From positions 86,676,001-86,740,000 of the forward strand of contig JBITNC010000001.1 in the NCBI GenBank assembly GCA_050084985.1: a stretch of DNA of 64,000 nt, read 5' to 3'. A model generated the notes under the pieces. The model was not told the origin of the DNA. It did no database searches and saw only the letters and a program-made list of their open reading frames with translations. Source of the stretch: Nageia nagi (lineage: Eukaryota > Pinophyta). The position numbers and the translations under genes are program-made. The stretch's first letter is position 1. Each line of letters begins with the position of its first letter. This document shows, piece after piece, positions 48,532 through 62,090 of the stretch.

Positions 48532-49513
48532 GGAATTCTACCTCATATTCTATGTGACCTCTATAGAGCTACATGAAGAAAGCAACTCACTTCATCTATG
48601 TCTAACAATGTTGAGAGAAACAAACACAATAAAGCTATTTGTATAATAAAATTTCTTACCTATATATTCTCTGCAACCTCTATAAAATGGAGAAATACCT
48701 CAACACCTTCACAAGGACCTTATTCTTTTATTTCTTTTTCAAATGATGATCAACTTTCCAATATGATTCACTACATTTTGGGCAAGCTTGAAGATTTTCA
48801 TATTCTTTTTAATATAAAATACAATCATTTTTGCATGCATGTACCATTACATAATCTAATCTCAATGGCTTCAACATTTTCTTCATTGCATATGAGGATT
48901 ATGGAATCATCTTATCGATTGGAAGCATATCTATTAGAAATTCTATTAACTTGCCAAAGCTTTTGTCTATCCAACCATGTTTAGCTTTGAGATGATACAA
49001 TTTAGCTATTATTGATAATATTATATACTTTGTACAACCTGGGTATAATGGTTATTTTTTGGTATCTTGGACCAACATATGGAATTCATCAAGAGCATAT
49101 TTGAAATCCATATCCTTATCTTACAATTCTTGTCCACTCTCTAAGCAATTAATATTTTCCATTCCAATGATGTCATCTTATACACCTTCCATATTTGGAC
49201 CATCATCCATGGTGGTGAACATATATGATGCATATTGGTCAAAAGTAGATGGTTCTTCTCCATGAAAATAAAAAATGTTATATGTATTGTCAATTCCATG
49301 CCAAAATAGGTGCTCACAAACCTCCTCAAAACCAAGAGTTGTCATATTTTGGCACCTACAAAATGGACATCTAATTCTTTTATAATTCATGAAATTAGTT
49401 TTTGCAAATTTAATGAATGCATTAACCTTATGATAATATTGCTCACTATTTCTAGCTATGTAACCATGCTTTGTCCATAATGCTTGACAAAAAATCTTCT
49501 TAAAATTGGCCAT
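48125..49513 (-). pseudogene. CACTA (En/Spm) TNP2-type transposase relic
   Basis: Read right to left. The transposase-associated domain at 49513-49178 has KRIRCPFCRCQNMTTLGFEE, then VCEHLFWHGID and FHGEEP. Further left: WTNKSFGKLIEFLIDMLPID pattern near 48960-48900; HACKNDCILY...KEYENLQACPKC near 48842-48770; KVLVKVLRYF...RLQR near 48715-48680; MRHPIDF and WPYFAKEPRNVRLVKP near 48508-48420. These follow the order of TNP2 in CACTA transposons. The last block is present twice because of the 275-bp duplication. Frameshifts and stops throughout; no CACTA-type terminal repeats found. Confidence 0.82.
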
Positions 49514-49689
49514 ATCATAGATAAAGGTGAAAGTTAACCTTGATCCTTTCCAAGAAAAATAAGTTTTTTCTACATAAAAATATGTCTCTATGAGATAAAG
49601 ATACCATTAAAGAAGTGTATTATCTAGTAATAAAGGTACTGATAATATTAATTTATTTGATCTAATGAAGAACTTGGATTCAATGCCAA
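49514..49689. other. short spacer
   Basis: Nothing recognised between the TNP2 relic and the PPR relics. Confidence 0.4.
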
Positions 49690-52600
49690 ATCGTAAAATG
49701 GAAAGCAAGTCATGTGCTCTTTGGTGAACGTAACTTGATTTGCATGTTGCAAACAATTTCATGACCTATAAAGATTGCAAGATGTACACAAAATGGTTTT
49801 TCTGAAAAAGGCCCATAGATATGTATGCAAAATGTGGAAGAGTACAAAAATCCTAGGAATTGTTTGACAAGATGCATGATGCAAACATAATTTCTTGGAA
49901 TGCAATTATCAAAGGATATACAATTTAGGATATGTGTGGTAATATTATGAACAATGCTAAAGCATAACAATTATATATCTACTAAGAGCTTGTAAATGTA
50001 GGTAGTCCTGAATTATCTAATTCATGATGTTTTGAACATGCTATCCTAGGGGAAAGACATCCAACCTTTATATCTTATTGTGCTTATTATGAAGGTTAGA
50101 TAACATAACATTTAAAATTATGGGTTTAACAATGGAACATATTTTGGGCTCCTTCATTGTGTGGCCTATATCATAATAATTTTATAATATGCAATGATTG
50201 TAAGGTGCACACAAAATGGATTTTCTAAAAAAGCCCCAATGATATGTATACAAAATGTGGAAGAATATACAAGGCCCAAGAATATGAACATAATTATTTA
50301 ATGATGCATATCAATAATAATGCAATAAGATTCACTCATGCACCTATTAAAGAATTTACATCCATGTGGTATAATGACTATCTCTAAAAGCAAGTTGCAT
50401 CTTATCAAATCCACATCGAATACAAGATGCAACTTGCATTCAAAGATATTTATTAAAAAATAATTCCATGGACTATAATGATCATATGATATATACAATA
50501 TAATATAAATATACTTTTATGGACTACAATGATCATAAGTTATGCATAAAATGGATACATTGAAAGGATCCATGAATTGTTTGATAAAATACCTCATCAA
50601 GATGTAATCTCTTAGACTGGAATGATCCAAGACATGCACAAAATGAAAGACTATAGAAACTATATTTGTATCAAATAATTCCCAATCCTTACATCATGTA
50701 TCTCCTTAAAATTCCATAATTTCCTATCATATGGTGGACATGGATCATCTCATATCACATGTTTGAAGCATCTAGGTTGGTTGCATATTAACATTATGAA
50801 AAATGATGAAGTATAAATATGATACATCTATTGAGAGCTTGTAAATATAGTTATACCTAACTTATCTAATTCATGATATTTTAAATAGGTTATCTTGGGG
50901 AAAAGACATCCAAACTTTATATCTTATTGTGCTTATTATGGAGGTAAAATAACATAGCATTTAAATTTTTGGGTTGAACAGTTGCTAAGTATTACAAGCA
51001 TGTATTTTCCAACTTACCATTTTTGGATTAGTTTTTGATACTTTCTTAAAGTATAGTATTCAATCATGTACCTAGTTTTACACCTGATAATTGCATCTAC
51101 TTAAAAGTCTCTACAATATTTCATTTTGTGCATATCTTGCAATCATACGATTAATGATTATACATGAATTGTTGACCTACTTTACCGCATAAGCTATCTT
51201 AAGGGAGATTTGAACTTCACTACCAAAATACACATAAACCTTAAATTAGATATGTGCATGTGTGTACTTGGTGCTTGTAAATCAAATGTTGTGGCTCATG
51301 TAGGCTATCTTAATAATCACCTACCAAACATGTTATAAAGTATTTTGCTTCATCTATTCCTATGTCTATAGGGTAAAATCATTACATGTCATATGGTATA
51401 ATTTGCAATTACAATAAACCATAACAATTCCATGGTTTGTAATGATTGTAAGGTACTTACAAAATTAATTTTATAAAAAAGGCTTATAGAAATGTATGCA
51501 AAATGTGCAAGAGTACACAAGGCCCGTGAATTGTTTGATAATATGTATGATGCAAATAGTTTCAAAATATGCAATGATTATAGGATACACATAAAATAGG
51601 TTTTCTAGAAAAGGTCCATAGATATGTATGCAAAATATGGAAGAATACACAAGGCATGGGAATTATTTGATAATATGCATTATGAAAACATAATTTCTTA
51701 GGATGCAATGATCAAAGGATATGCAATTCATGGCTACAACAAGGATGTCATTAAACTCTTTAACATGTTGAAGCATTTAGGTTAGTTGTGTGGTAACATT
51801 ATAAATAATGTTGAAGCATAATAGTGATATGTCTATTGAGTGATTGTAAATGTAGCTAACCTTGACTTATCTAATTCATGATGTTTTAAACAAGCTATCA
51901 TGGAGAAGAGACATCTAACCTTTATATCTTATTGTTCTTATTATGGAGGTAAGGGAAAATAGCATTTAAATTTTATATTTTTGGGTTGAACAATTGTTAA
52001 GTATTATAAGCTTATTTTTGTTGACTTACCACTTTTGGACTAGTTTTTGATACTTTTTTAAAGTATAGTATTCATCACGTAGTCAATTTTACACCTTACA
52101 ATTGCATTTGATTAATATTGTCAATAAGTCTTTCATTTTGTGCATATCTTGTAATTGTAGGATTAATCATTATACATGCATTGGTGACCTTCTTAGACAT
52201 GTAATCTATCTTGAGGGAGCTTTGAACTTCATTGCCAAAATAATTATAAACCTTGAATTGGGTGTATGCATGTGTCTCCTTGATGCTTTTAAATAAAATG
52301 TTATGGTTTGTGCATGCTATCTTTAGGGAGCTTTGAACTTCATTGCCAAAATATCCATAAACCTTGAATTGGGTATGTGCATGTGTCTACTTGATGCTTG
52401 TAAATGAAATGTTATAGGTCAATAAGGCTATCTTGAGGATTTTTTGAACTTAATTACCAAAATACCCATAAAACCTAAATTGGGTATGTAGATGTGTATA
52501 CTTGGTGCTTGTAAATCAATTATTATGGTTTATGCAGGATATGGAAGATTTGAACATCACTACCAAAATACCCATAAACCTTGAATTGGGTGTATGGATG

Positions 52601-53050
52601 TGTCTACTTAGTTCTCTTAAATTGAATGTTATGGATTTATTTGACAAGATGCATGACATAAATAAAGTTTCATAGTTTGCAATGATTTCATGATACACAA
52701 AAAGGGTTTTATGAAAAAGGCCCATAGACATATGAAATATGTGGCAGAATAATGTAATAAATATGATTTATTTAAAAATATTCATGATAAAAACACAATT
52801 TCACATTTTGCAATGATTGCATGATACACAAAATGTATTTTCTGAAAAATGCCCATAGATACATGAAACATATGGAAGAATACATAAGACTCAGGATAAG
52901 TTTAACAAGATGCATGATGCAAACATAGTTTCATAATCTAGAATGAATGCAATATTCACTGGTTTTCTAAAAGAATACAAAAAAATACAAAGCATAGATA
53001 TATATGCAGAATGTAGAAGAATACAAAAAAATATTGCAAGTTTATAAGCT
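49690..53050 (+). pseudogene. cluster of decayed PPR-protein gene pieces
   Basis: At least ten degraded pieces of a plant PLS/E-type pentatricopeptide repeat gene, all on the plus strand. Examples: MYAKCGRVQ-like then ELFDKMHDANIISWNAIIKG near 49810-49915; ELFDKIPHQDVIS near 50570-50615; DMYAKYGRIHKAWELFDNMH and AIHGYNKDVIKLFNML near 51625-51775; HYTCIGDLLRHVIYLEGALN then LGVCMCLLDAFK near 52170-52296, the PPR C-terminal segment. Pieces are repeated and out of order. PPR proteins normally bind organellar RNA; these cannot be made. Exact boundaries of each piece were not resolved. Confidence 0.82.
52180..52620 (+). repeat. PPR C-terminal segment repeated four times
   Basis: A block of about 115-140 bp, AACTTCATTGCCAAAATA...CATAAACCTTGAATTGGG...TGCTT(G/T)TAAA, occurs near 52210, 52330, 52445 and 52550. 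A fifth, more distant relative lies near 51205. Each codes for the remnant of NFIxKMPIxPDxxVWxCLLGAC. Confidence 0.78.
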
Positions 53051-54349
53051 CATGGACTAAAATACCTACTTACACCTTCAAAATAACATGTTTGTGCTTG
53101 TCTCACCTCATTTCCTCTAGTATCACTGTGTCTCCTCTCATTTGGTCTCCCCTCTCCTCTTTCACCTTGCGAATACATCAAATACCCCTCTCTCCTCCAA
53201 CCCCTTAGCTTGAAAAACTTGAAATGATGAAAAACATTCCAAGTACCTACCCAAGCTCCTCATGCATGCATTTTTTTCTCTCATTTTCACTAAGGGGTAA
53301 TTTTTTGCCATCCCAAAAATATTTTTGGGGGTAGGTAAAAATTATCCCACCAAAACAACCACTTAAACACAAAATTGAGGTAGTTAAAAACCATTGTAAT
53401 AAAATTGCCTCAAATTTCCCACCCCTTAAGCCCTTTTTGGTCTAATGTTAACCCATTATCATATTGTAATATACTTGGTAAGAAATTATCTTTATTAAAT
53501 TTTGATATGAGAAACATTGAAATGGAATAAAATAAGTAATACCTAGCTTTAGAATGCATGAAATATAAACTTGTTTACATTTTCCCTCTATTGCAGACCT
53601 TGGGAAATTATGGTTACTCTCTATGTATCATTTATGTAACAATCATCATCTCTCCTTGATGAGTTAAATCCAATTCCATATTAGTATGTGCATTCCTTAA
53701 CTAATTTTATTTCTCCTCTAGTATTTTTGGTTTCTTCACTTTAGGCAATTTAGGTGCTACTACTTTTAGAAGAATAGAAAATCTCAAGTTGAGTTTAGGT
53801 TCACTCTAGAATATTATCATTCTAAGGCTTTATATAATCACCTATAAAATTATTATAAATTTTCTATAATGAAAGTGAAGAGATAGAATCAAGATTAGAA
53901 GCTACAAACTAGGAGAAGGTACCTTAGCATACATCAAAAAATTTAAATTTTCCATATGTATCATCATATTGACCAAATGGATGGCTTTAAGAATTTGATA
54001 TGAAAATTGCTTCTCTAAACATTGATTGGGATGATTAAATAATGCTAATATAGAATGAAATAATTATATTATATATTTTATTTTTTTAGAAATAATAGGA
54101 ATGGTATGACATAAATAAGTATAAATTTTATATTATGAGTTGCATTCTTGGACTTCCTACTCTAACAACTACCTAGTTATACCTAACTAGAACTAAATGA
54201 GTACCTAATGTACACCATAAAGTATTTTGTATGTGTGGTAAGGCATTGGATACAATTTCAAGTAAAATTCATTAACTAGAATAGAAAGTGATTTTGGTAT
54301 TATTCTATTGTGACATTAAATAGTTCAAATGTATTATACTTCTTCACTC
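53051..54349. other. spacer, nothing recognised
   Basis: A pyrimidine-rich stretch at about 53095-53230 (runs of TCTCC/CCTCTC), then AT-rich DNA with no readable protein. Confidence 0.4.
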
Positions 54350-54720
54350 TAGAAATTATATATGATCTACTCAAAAGTGATTGAAACTTACAATGCCACC
54401 TTGGATTGATCCTATCTTCATCCCATTTTAACACATAGTCTCTAAGGCTGAACTTATGGGTGAAGCCTATATCTTATCAAACCAATGTTTAAATAACTTA
54501 TATGTGGTAAAAATCCTCATAAGTAACATTTTATTGTTCCTTTAATTATATGAACTAATTCATTTAATGTTGTAAAGGCCCAAATTCATCAAATCTATAT
54601 GGATTGTTAGAATCTCAAGGTTTGTAGGCAAGAAAAATGGCTTACTTTAGACTAAGGTGTATGGGGATATTTTAACAAAAGATTTGATACTAATTCTATT
54701 TTCCCATAGTGACAAATATG
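54350..54720 (-). pseudogene. gypsy integrase C-terminal fragment
   Basis: Reads FSLRDYVLKWDEDRI, then KFQSLLSRSYII after frame repair, matching the VLKWDxDR...K.xxLxxGPYII pattern of the integrase C-terminal domain seen at 33841-33554. Isolated and short. Confidence 0.6.
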
Positions 54721-55074
54721 TTTTTTTATGCCATAACCTTGTATTCTCATCCAGTGTTATGTATAGCATTGAATATTCATAAATCATTGAATATAGGATT
54801 TTAGGTATTTAAATATTTCAAATATATGAACCCCAAATATCAAACCATTTATCCAGACATTTACAAGAGTAACAATATTTCTAGGTCATCTTGCCATGAT
54901 TTTAATTTTTTTTATAAAGATAAATGCTAATGGCCACTTATTCCCTCTATATTTTTGCAAGCACTCACCTTGAAATGATAAAAAATTTACCATTTGCTAA
55001 CATTATCACCAATTATACCCACTATATACACTTTATGCAAGATAGTTAGATACACCTTCATCTCACATTCAAGC
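54721..55074. other. spacer, nothing recognised
   Basis: No gene or named repeat seen. Confidence 0.35.
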
Positions 55075-55690
55075 TGCTTCATATTGATGAACATTCCTTA
55101 AAGATGCTTTTCTATCTATTTCCTTGAGATGATCATCTCTGCAACTCATGTTTTTCATATTGCATACACTCATTCTTCAAGTTATTATATTATAGATGCT
55201 CATTTATGGGATATTGCATATAATCTTCTATAATTCCCTCAAGATTCTTATCTCTGTGATACTTGAAGATGGTCATCTATGGAATATTTCATACTGGAGA
55301 TACTTTTCTCTTGAGGATTAAAGATGCTCGTCTCTTGAGAATTTTAGATGCACATATCTTAAGCTTTATCTATGATCATCTATTAAGGATCATAGACACT
55401 TAGCTATTAAGGATTTTAGAATTTCAACTATTGAGTATTTTAGATGCTCATCTCTTAAGGATTGCATGCACTCATCTGTCACACTCATATTTACTTCTAT
55501 TACACATGTTTGGATGTTCATATTTACTTTTTTAAGGTGAACATAAGCATGTTTAGATGCTCATATTCACTTCTTTAAATATGTTTGTATGTGTGTTCAA
55601 ACACTCATCTTCACTTCTTTGAAGATGCCCATATGCATGTTCAAATCTTCATCTACATTTTTTGTACAGATGTTTGTACACATATTCAAA
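55075..55690. repeat. degenerate short tandem array
   Basis: Irregular repeats of about 25-40 bp built on GATGCTCAT(C/A)T-(CT)T(T)AAGGAT-like words, changing to TGTTCAAACACTCAT-like words towards the right. Too decayed to give a unit length. Confidence 0.5.
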
Positions 55691-55970
55691 CACTTAAGAA
55701 GTATAATATTACTTTCATTGATTAAAAATGAAATCTTTACATACATATATAGGTTAGGAAAAATCTAAATATAGAATCAGCTAAAAATAAACTCAAGTTG
55801 GATAATATCAACTTGTAACAATCCAATCCAAAAAGCTAACTAGAATAGAATTTTGGATCTTAAAGAAAACTATCCTAATATAGAATACATCATCCATGCA
55901 ACACAGACTAAAAGAAACTAATCTAAGATTTAAAATAGAAAAGGAGAACAAGCTAAATATGAACATGAAG

Positions 55971-56890
55971 GTTCTACTTTTTGGGAAACCAAGTTTCCAA
56001 CATTCTCTCCTTGATGCTGAGGGGACTCACTAACATGATCCTTAGATTCAAAAATTGATATTTAACATATCCTTTGGTGAAGATATTCATAATATTGTCT
56101 AGGATATTATAATGCCTTAGTTTGATGATGTCCTTCTCCACCATATCCTGGATGAAGTTATACTTCATTTATTAATGCATGGATTTGATGTGGTGGATTA
56201 GATTGTGTTCCAATTGGATGGCACTCTAATTATCATAAAATATAAGTATAAGACCAATTTGTTTCTTATTAATTTCTTAAGAACTTTGCTCAATCATAAT
56301 GCTTGAGCACTCGTACTTTTGATTGCAATATACTCTACCTCTATAGATGAAAGTGTGACAATGGTTTACTTCTTTTAAGTTAATGAAATGAGTCTTGACC
56401 CAAGGTTAAAACATTATCCAGATATGGATTTTATATCATATAAGTTACTCTCCCATTTAGAGTCACTATATCCACAAAATTTTATCTCATCATTCTTGTA
56501 GTAGTGTATGCCAAAATCTGATGTTACTTTGTCATACCTCATAATCCTCTTGGTTGTTTTCATGTATTATTCAATAGTATAACTTATGTACCTTGAAAAA
56601 AGTGAGAAAACATGGGAAATATCAAGCCTAGTATTTGTGAGAAACATTAAGCTCCCAACTAAGCTTATATATGTGGTTATCTCAACTTTTGATGTTCCAT
56701 CATCTTTACATAATAACTAACCATGAGCTATAAGAGTTGGTACTAGTTTTAATTCATCCATACCATACTTTTTCAAAATGTCATATGCATAGTTGGATTG
56801 AAAAATGAAGTTCTTATCATTACCTTGGGACATTTCCATGGAAAGGAAGTAGTGTATAATCCACCCAATTTGCACTTATTAAGACTTGAA
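55971..56890 (-). pseudogene. copia reverse transcriptase/RNase H 3' fragment
   Basis: From right to left: MLKKYGMDELKLVPTL-like reading near 56760; YISLVGSLMFLTNTRLDIS-like (copia YxxxVGSLMYL) near 56680-56620; DSKWES near 56455; IVTLSSIEVEYIAI near 56360-56320, the RNase H block; then MKYNFIQDMVEKDIIKLRHY and DNIMNIFTKGYV at 56168-56040, the copia C-terminus. Frameshifts separate the blocks. No LTR found on either side. Confidence 0.82.
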
Positions 56891-58269
56891 TGCTTTCAAG
56901 AATTTGAATGTGATTGAAACTATTTATATTATGAGATGATTAATTATGAATAGTTATATGCCTTATTTGTATCAATTTGATGTTGGATTTGAGACTTTTA
57001 TGATATAGGTTAGAGGTTGACTTAGAGTGGGAGTCAAGATGGAGACCCCAAGGAACCAAGGATGAGTTGGTTACAAGAATGGATTGGTAAGAATGAGGAA
57101 ATGATTGGAATTGATTCACTAACATCTACAAGGACCTTTGTTAGATCATATAGATGGATATCATAATTATTGTGCATGACATTCAATTTCTATGCTTATG
57201 AGTGTATGTGCACTAATAAAATTTACCTTGCAAGATAGGTGGTTTCCATAGGTAAACATATGTGTTAAAATATGATATGCATTCTGGAATTTACTTAGGA
57301 AATTAATTGACTAATTTCGAATGTGAAAAGGAATATTCCAAATATTTGAATTTGAATTTTCATTAAAGAATTTTAGTTTTACAAATAATAAATTAGGTGA
57401 AAATAAAAATTGAGTTAAAGGATTATTTGTTATTTTGTGGAAGTTGCAAGGCTATTATGGTGTTTTGCAAACTAATAGAGGAATCTTCTCCATACATTTT
57501 GATTTTATGTGTTAGATGTGTGAAATTATTTATATATGCTTTGGAGCCTAATCTTAGGTATACAAATTATTGGTAAGGCATAGGACTTGCAAACAAATTT
57601 GTCAAATCCTATCACACAAAAAAAAAACCCTACCCTTCACGAACAAAATTTATGAGTTGGCAAAATAGTCACATTTCTTGGATGGATTATACCAACCTTT
57701 GGCTATAAATACTTGAGAACCTTAAGGAAAAAGGGAACATCTCACTTTAATATGTTTTGGGTTTTGTGGAGCAAGAAGTTCATTTTTCCTCCATTATTCA
57801 ATTTTATATCCGAGGTATTTTTATAGCAATTTAGCCCCTAATGCTAAATGTTCAATCAAAAACCTTGAGTTTTATTTGAAAAACTTTTAGGATTGTTTGA
57901 GATATGAAGCACTTATGTATGAGTTAGTAAGGTTTTGGGTTATTTTGATCTTACATTAATTTGTACCAATTGAAAGATTTAGTAATGGTATGACATCTTT
58001 ACATGTGAATATAGGGTATACTTTGTCTAGATGTACTTGGAGAATGAGGTAAACAAGTTATTTAAAATTACTTGTTTTGTTTTGAATGATAATCACAAGT
58101 GTGATATTTAAAATTTAATATTGACCAAGATATTATAGTTTCTCCACTTTCATATAATGGTATTTAGACAAAGGAAGAAGAAATGTATAAAAATAATTTT
58201 ATTATTATTTATTTTGAATCACGGGGGAAACTTCTACAACAAAACTTGCCAAAGGGGTATTGATTGACC
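56891..58269. other. spacer, nothing recognised
   Basis: About 1.4 kb of AT-rich DNA without a coding pattern. A poly-A run lies near 57620. Confidence 0.4.
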
Positions 58270-59420
58270 TCTCATGTCAATCTATGAAACCCTGCCTTCG
58301 TTATCCATTTTATCAAATGATTCTCAAACCTTTTTTACTCTCCATGGTCTCACCTGCCTATTAACAACATTTGTTGAGAAACCATTTGTATTTACTCTTG
58401 ATAACTACTCAATCTTCCATGACGACTCATGCTGGAAGAATACTTACAGAGTTTGGCTCTACATTTGTGCAAAAGATTATGGAGTTCTGAAAATATATTT
58501 TATTCATATCATGCAATCCTCATAGTCCACAAGATTGCATTTTGATGGAGTATGCAATCAAACAAATCGCAAGCCCCTCCAATGTATCCATTTTGGATGT
58601 GTCCTACGATCATTACTAATCGTTAGACTCATCTCAATGAGGCATTTTTAACGTATCCACTTTGTGCATATCCAAAAAATTATTACATCCATGAGATTTC
58701 TCTACACATCTATTCAAAATGTATTTAATAGTCATTATGACCATGAAATGATATTTTAGATGAAGCTTTTTGCAAGCAATTCATAGCCTTTTAATGTATC
58801 AGTTTTGTGTATATCTTGTGATCCTTGCAATTACATTTCGATGAGGTATTCTGTTTGTCAGGCCCCTTTTACTATGTGCATTTTCTATGCTCATTACACC
58901 TTTTTAATTTATATTCAATGATATAATCTATCAAATAACTCACATGTCTTCCAATGTATCCATTTTAGGGCATATCCTATGTTTGTTGCAGTCCATGAGA
59001 CTACATCTCGATGAGGCATTTTTCCAAACACTTCACAGGCCTTTCATATCTATTTTATTTTGTAACCCCATGAGGTATTTTTCCAAACAATTCATAGGCA
59101 TTTACTAAATATTTACTCTACAAATACATGTTAACCATGGCACATTTAAAACTATGGCAATCTATCAAATTATTCTCGGTTCCCTTTAATGTATTTGTAT
59201 TATATTTGATGAGGAATTTTGTCAAACAAGTCACAAATTCCTACAATGTATCCACTTTCATTGATGCTACATTATGATGAGGCATTTTTTCAAACAATTC
59301 CCGAGTCCCTCATCGTTTGTGTTTTGTCCCTCTCATAAAGGCTGCAAATCGAGGAGACATTTTGTTAGATAATCCAAAGGTCTTTTCAATTTTAGTAACC
59401 TTCGATCATTTTGAGCCTTA
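58270..59420 (-). pseudogene. second cluster of decayed PPR-protein gene pieces
   Basis: Opposite in strand to the first cluster. Readable blocks include VEPNSVSILPA near 58480-58440; a piece with HIQNGYIGG-like sequence and CDLFDCILHQNAI near 58620-58530; KMPHRDVVSWTA followed by GYALKWIHWKTCELFD near 59030-58925. These are PLS-type PPR patterns (HRDVVSWTAMIxGYxQNGY, PNSVTFxSILPAC). Similar GAGGCATTTT...CAAACAA words recur to about 59390, each the reverse of an ELFDxMP joint. Confidence 0.8.
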
Positions 59421-60459
59421 AATAAAAATATTGGGACAAATAATTGATATTCCTTTTATTATATTGATTTTTTAAAAAAATACATTTCATTTATTTACAA
59501 GGGATGAGTAAAGTAAAGAATAATCAAGGATTTTGAATTACTTTTGAGCTTAATCCAAAATAAATGGATAATCATGATTGAAGTTGATATGGTATTATGA
59601 CAGGTTCATACTATTTGAAGGAAAAATATGTCAATTTGATTGATATTTAAATTAAGAGCGATTATGGAATGTTATCAAAATTGTTGAATTATGACTAAGA
59701 TGTTACCCTAAGACCAAGGAAGGGAGGTCTTTCTAAATAGAACATAAAACCTTATGAGGTCCATAAATAGAGTATTTGAATTATTCGAATGAATTATGAT
59801 GCACTTAGAGTAATATTCATCATGGTTAAGAAAAAGGGTTATCTTGATCCTCAATACTCAAAAGCCTTTCTTAGTACTCATAATCAATGAACCTTGGATC
59901 ATTGGAGGAGCATGAAAGGTGAAGATATCAACCAAATGCAAGTACACTAAGGGGATAAAGATGTATTGAAGACCTCCTCGGCCAAATCTTTACAAGACTA
60001 TGATGTAAATACTCTTTGATAATTATAAGGGAACCCTAATTTTCTCATACATTGTAATGTATAAATAGGGTTACCTTAACTCTTTGTAGATTACTAACAT
60101 CATGTAACAACTCAAGGTATAGAATGATGCCATTACATATTGATGTATAGACATTTGCAAATGGATGTAATTAAGTGATAATCTAGGTATCAAAAGAGGA
60201 TAAACTAATGTCCTTAAGTAACTTTTGTGATAATTTAGAATTAAGTATGACTTATTTCAACCTATGCTATGAATATATAATTTGTGCGATGATCAATGAT
60301 ATCTTGGGAAATTAATATCTAATATGTTTATATGAAGATATTCACTTGATGACATGTTGTGTATATTGAATTGTGCACCTAAAACTCAATTTAGCCAGAT
60401 TAATCATTCAACATAATAAATCAAAACACATTCAATATTACACATCAATAATGTAGATA
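59421..60459. other. spacer, nothing recognised
   Basis: About 1 kb of AT-rich DNA without coding pattern. Confidence 0.4.
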
Positions 60460-61407
60460 TTATATCCGAAAAGATTGAATGAAATTTAATACAATAAGGA
60501 TCATTATCGATCTGTATGGATCAGCAACAATCGATGTATGGACCGGCAATGATCGATGTATGAATCATCGACAGTCTCCACTTATTATAGTGCACTTTGT
60601 AATTTTTTGGATTTTGTCATCGATCTAATAGATCACCATCGATCGATGTTTGGATCGTTGATGATTTCTGACACTATAGTGAACTTTTGCAAATTTTGAA
60701 ATGTTTGTATTTGTCCTGGTTATTTTCCTTCACACTTACTTCTATTGTTCTTTTCTTGTATTGACCCTACACATAGAAAATGAACAAAACATCAAAGCAT
60801 ACCTGATAATATATTAAAATATGAATCAGAAGTAAATAACATAAGATTAAAATGTACTTGATTATAGATTTGTAATGATCAAGCTTCAGATCTTTGTTAA
60901 CAAAACTCCTAGTTTAATCTTGACAGAGCTTTGCTATCGTAAATTGGGTCCCTTTGTTCATATACAGAGCTTATATTTATAGGCTCAAATGTTTGTTATA
61001 CATTATCTTGCTGGCACAAAATTCAAGGTAACATCCTGTACAAATTTTGAGGCATTCTTATCCCAAATTCGTATAAAAAATCCTAAATCATGCATGCTGG
61101 GCTATTCCCTTGATTCTTGGGCTTATATTTATCTATCTTTAAATTAGTCAGGGATCGTCAACGATTTTTCCACAATTTTTATAATAATATTAAAATGATC
61201 ACCAAATGGTCATTTTTTAATGAAAAGGGGTTGTATGACCACTCGTTTTGCATCTATTCGAAAAGATCTATCCAATAATGGAGTTTTAAAGCTTGTTTGA
61301 GGCTTGTATAAGGAGTTATGGTTAGTTTAGTATGATATATGTTAAAAAGATACTTATTTTATTTATTTATATGTTGTTAAACTAGATGTAGGGCTTATTT
61401 TGAGTGT

Positions 61408-61617
61408 CTACATTTTGCCCCTTTTTGAATTATCAACCGAAGATGAGGTTGATAGTTTCAAAAAATGTAGAATGAGAAGCTTTGTTGTTTGATTATATGT
61501 TACTACTTTTCTATGATATAAGTTTTGACTCAATTTCTTAGATGAATCAAAATTTTGATTTATCAAATTATGATAAAATGTGTTTTCCTTTAACATTTGA
61601 TATAGTTTTGAAAACAA
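61408..61617 (-). other. open run, not supported as a gene
   Basis: A 69-codon run without a recognised pattern, overlapping the possible LTR boundary motif. Noted only because it lies in an otherwise unexplained stretch. Confidence 0.1.
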
Positions 61618-61958
61618 ATTTGAATATACTTCAGAAGTGACTATTTTTGGTATGACGATGTGTTGAGCTTATGTGACAGTTGCATGACATTTCTATTATG
61701 TCATTTTGCATGTCTAAGCACACCTGTACCGTATAAGTTTTCTTAAGTATATGAGTTTTGATGGTGTTGTCCTTTGTCTCGACAACGAGGTTTCAAGATA
61801 ATCTCCTGTAACAATGATACATCACATTTTATCTCCTTTGATATTTGTAAATGTTAATGATATTTTTAAGAAATATCATCAAAATCTTTTTTTTTTTGTA
61901 TAAAGCTTAAGATCTTTTAGTAGGATATAATTATAACTTCTCTGAATCAAAACTTATT

Positions 61959-61964
<6 letters not shown>

Positions 61965-62003
<39 letters not shown>
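61965..62003. repeat. (TA)n microsatellite
   Basis: About 39 bp of uninterrupted TA dinucleotides; likely length-variable. Confidence 0.95.
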
Positions 62004-62005
<2 letters not shown>

Positions 62006-62090
62006 CATCATTTGGTGTTGTCATGAAGATATTCCTTTCCATGACTAAATATGATCTTTTAACTTTTGTAATTGATACATTCTGAAAATG

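Noticed and set aside
58274-58525. Plus-strand 83-codon open frame
   Set aside because: The opposite strand reads as PPR (VEPNSVSILPA), so the plus-strand frame is a shadow.
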